Assembly (NCBI RefSeq): GCF_019351435.1
Contig: NZ_JAHWYN010000002.1
Span: 1-64,000, forward strand
Reading direction: 5' to 3'
DNA from: Flavobacterium taihuense
Lineage (GTDB): Bacteria > Bacteroidota > Bacteroidia > Flavobacteriales > Flavobacteriaceae
DNA length: 64,000 bases
Positions 62,978 through 64,000 of the stretch are shown in pieces (the stretch's first letter is position 1; each line of letters begins with the position of its first letter). The translations under genes and the position numbers were made by a program. The notes beneath the pieces were generated by a model. That model searched no databases. It was not told the origin of the DNA and saw only the letters and a program-made list of their open reading frames with translations.

Positions 62978-64000
62978 ATGAAAAAAAGACAACTAATACC
63001 ACTTTCCATATTTATGGTATTTGGACTTTTTGTAACTCCAAAAGGATTTGCTCAAATTCAAAATGCCGATGTTTTGAACGCGCCAATAGACATCAGCAAA
63101 GATTTTCAAAATTATCTAAATACTTTTTATTTTGCTGATGAGTTAACCAATTTTGACCCGGCAACAGGAAAAGGAACTATAAAATATTTACGTTACAATT
63201 ATCAAACACGTCAGGCTTTCAATAATATGATGATGAAGCCAGGTATTGTTCCTTCAAATGAATTTCCAACAACGGAGTATGCAGTTTCTCCTGAATTGCC
63301 TTTTCAAATTCAGTTTGTGTCGGATCGTTCAATTCGTATAAAAACTACTTCTGGACCGCAATTTCGTCCTGAAAAAGAGTCATTGATGCTTGTTGACGGA
63401 GTAGCTCCAAATCATCCGGAATTATGGAAATCTTCTAAAATCGAAGGAGGTTATAAATACACGAGCAAACATGGTTCTGTTGAGATTTTGTCAAAACCTT
63501 GGCACGTAAAAATTTATGACGAAAAAGGAAAGCTACTAACGAGCACGCTTCATGATTCTGATTTTAAAAATACCTACACACCAACACTTTCGTTTTCTTT
63601 TGTTCGTAGAAACAGCGATTATTCAAGAAGTATGGGAGCGGCTTTCAGCTTAGAACCAGACGAAAAGTTATTTGGATGTGGTGAATCTTTCACTCAATTC
63701 AACAAACGCGGACAAAAAGTGGTTTTATGGACTGATGATGCCAATGGAATTCAAAACGAAACGATGTACAAACCGGTTCCGTTTTATATGAGTAGCCGTG
63801 GGTATGGAGTTTTCATGCACCATTCGACTCCAATGACAGTTGATTTTGGAAAATACTTTGGTAGTGCCAATGAAATGTACATTGGTGATGACGAAGCCGA
63901 TTTGTTTTTCTTCATCGGAGAACCAAAAGAAATATTGGATGAGTATACCAATCTTACCGGAAAAGCAGCAATGCCGCCGCTTTGGTCATTTGGTTTCTGG
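62978..64000 (+). CDS. GH31 family glycosidase, probable alpha-xylosidase (3' end outside window)
   Basis: Starts at ATG 62978 and stays open for 341 codons to the window edge. A signal peptide (MKKRQLIPLSIFMVFGLFVT...GFAQ) indicates export. The visible part is the GH31 N-terminal beta-sandwich: LFGCGESFTQFNKRGQKVVLWTDDANG, KPVPFYMSSRGYGVFMHHSTPMTVDFG and FFIGEPKEILDEYTNLTG, running into PPLWSFGFW at the entry of the catalytic barrel. The nucleophile and acid/base lie beyond the edge, so alpha-xylosidase is preferred over alpha-glucosidase only because of the xylose context and the YKPVPFYMSSRGYG motif. Confidence 0.85.
   Translation, partial: MKKRQLIPLSIFMVFGLFVTPKGFAQIQNADVLNAPIDISKDFQNYLNTFYFADELTNFDPATGKGTIKYLRYNYQTRQAFNNMMMKPGIVPSNEFPTTEYAVSPELPFQIQFVSDRSIRIKTTSGPQFRPEKESLMLVDGVAPNHPELWKSSKIEGGYKYTSKHGSVEILSKPWHVKIYDEKGKLLTSTLHDSDFKNTYTPTLSFSFVRRNSDYSRSMGAAFSLEPDEKLFGCGESFTQFNKRGQKVVLWTDDANGIQNETMYKPVPFYMSSRGYGVFMHHSTPMTVDFGKYFGSANEMYIGDDEADLFFFIGEPKEILDEYTNLTGKAAMPPLWSFGFW

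Noticed and set aside
1..64000. CRISPR arrays, tRNA or rRNA genes, transposases, integrases
   Set aside because: Read for on both strands; no spaced direct-repeat array, RNA gene pattern or mobile-element protein was seen.

Overview
The window is AT-rich DNA from a member of the Bacteroidetes, most likely Flavobacterium or a close relative. The evidence is three SusC/SusD outer-membrane pairs, type IX secretion (T9SS) C-terminal domains of both type A and type B, surface-export-type lipoprotein signals (acidic residues after the lipid Cys), promoters of the TAnnTTTG type, few Shine-Dalgarno sequences and Nudix-type sugar regulators. Almost everything in it serves plant cell-wall or storage polysaccharide use. 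No rRNA, tRNA, CRISPR array, transposase or phage gene was seen.

Layout. 1-1724 is the 3' part of a secreted PKD-like repeat protein with a T9SS type B tail. 2218-5400 encodes a large T9SS-secreted GH13 alpha-amylase with three repeated modules. 5639-26749 is one minus-strand run of 13 genes for arabinan: SusC, SusD, four GH43, two GH51, one GH127, then AraB, AraD, AraA and a mutarotase. A divergent Nudix-type regulator (AraR-like) lies at 27384-28073. Transaldolase and transketolase (28246-31093) follow. A GntR-type regulator (31508-32506) is divergent from a beta-1,4-galactan locus: SusC, SusD and a SusE-like protein (32898-38548), then cytosolic GalM, two GH53, GH2, GalK, GalT and GalE (38720-47733). 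A sodium/sugar symporter (48038-49723) comes next. A second Nudix regulator (XylR-like, 50461-51180) is divergent from xylB, xylA, SusC, SusD and a surface lipoprotein (51572-60080). Last come a GH2 and a GH31 cut by the window edge (60426-64000), which point to xyloglucan or a related xylose/galactose-bearing glycan.

How the parts fit. Each locus pairs surface capture and cutting with periplasmic trimming and with the cytosolic pathway for the released sugar: arabinose through AraA/B/D into the pentose phosphate pathway (Tal/Tkt), galactose through the Leloir enzymes, and xylose through XylA/XylB. The clearest regulatory signal is a 19-bp palindrome (7-5-7, close to AAGTGTA-N5-TACATTT). It occurs seven times: before araB, before GH127, before the arabinan susC, twice near araR, before transketolase and before the symporter. 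This ties these units into one predicted arabinose regulon and suggests that the symporter carries arabinose. A different 16-bp element (ACTGGTAGGTACTGGT) lies in two near-copies of one promoter, at the GntR/susC divergent region and before galM-galE. A 34-bp dyad overlaps the predicted xylB start of transcription, and its 16-base left part recurs in the gap after the symporter, upstream of an orphan terminator.

Several intergenic regions hold GC-richer palindromic elements that look like interspersed extragenic repeats. All functional calls come from reading motifs in the translated sequence; no database search was possible.
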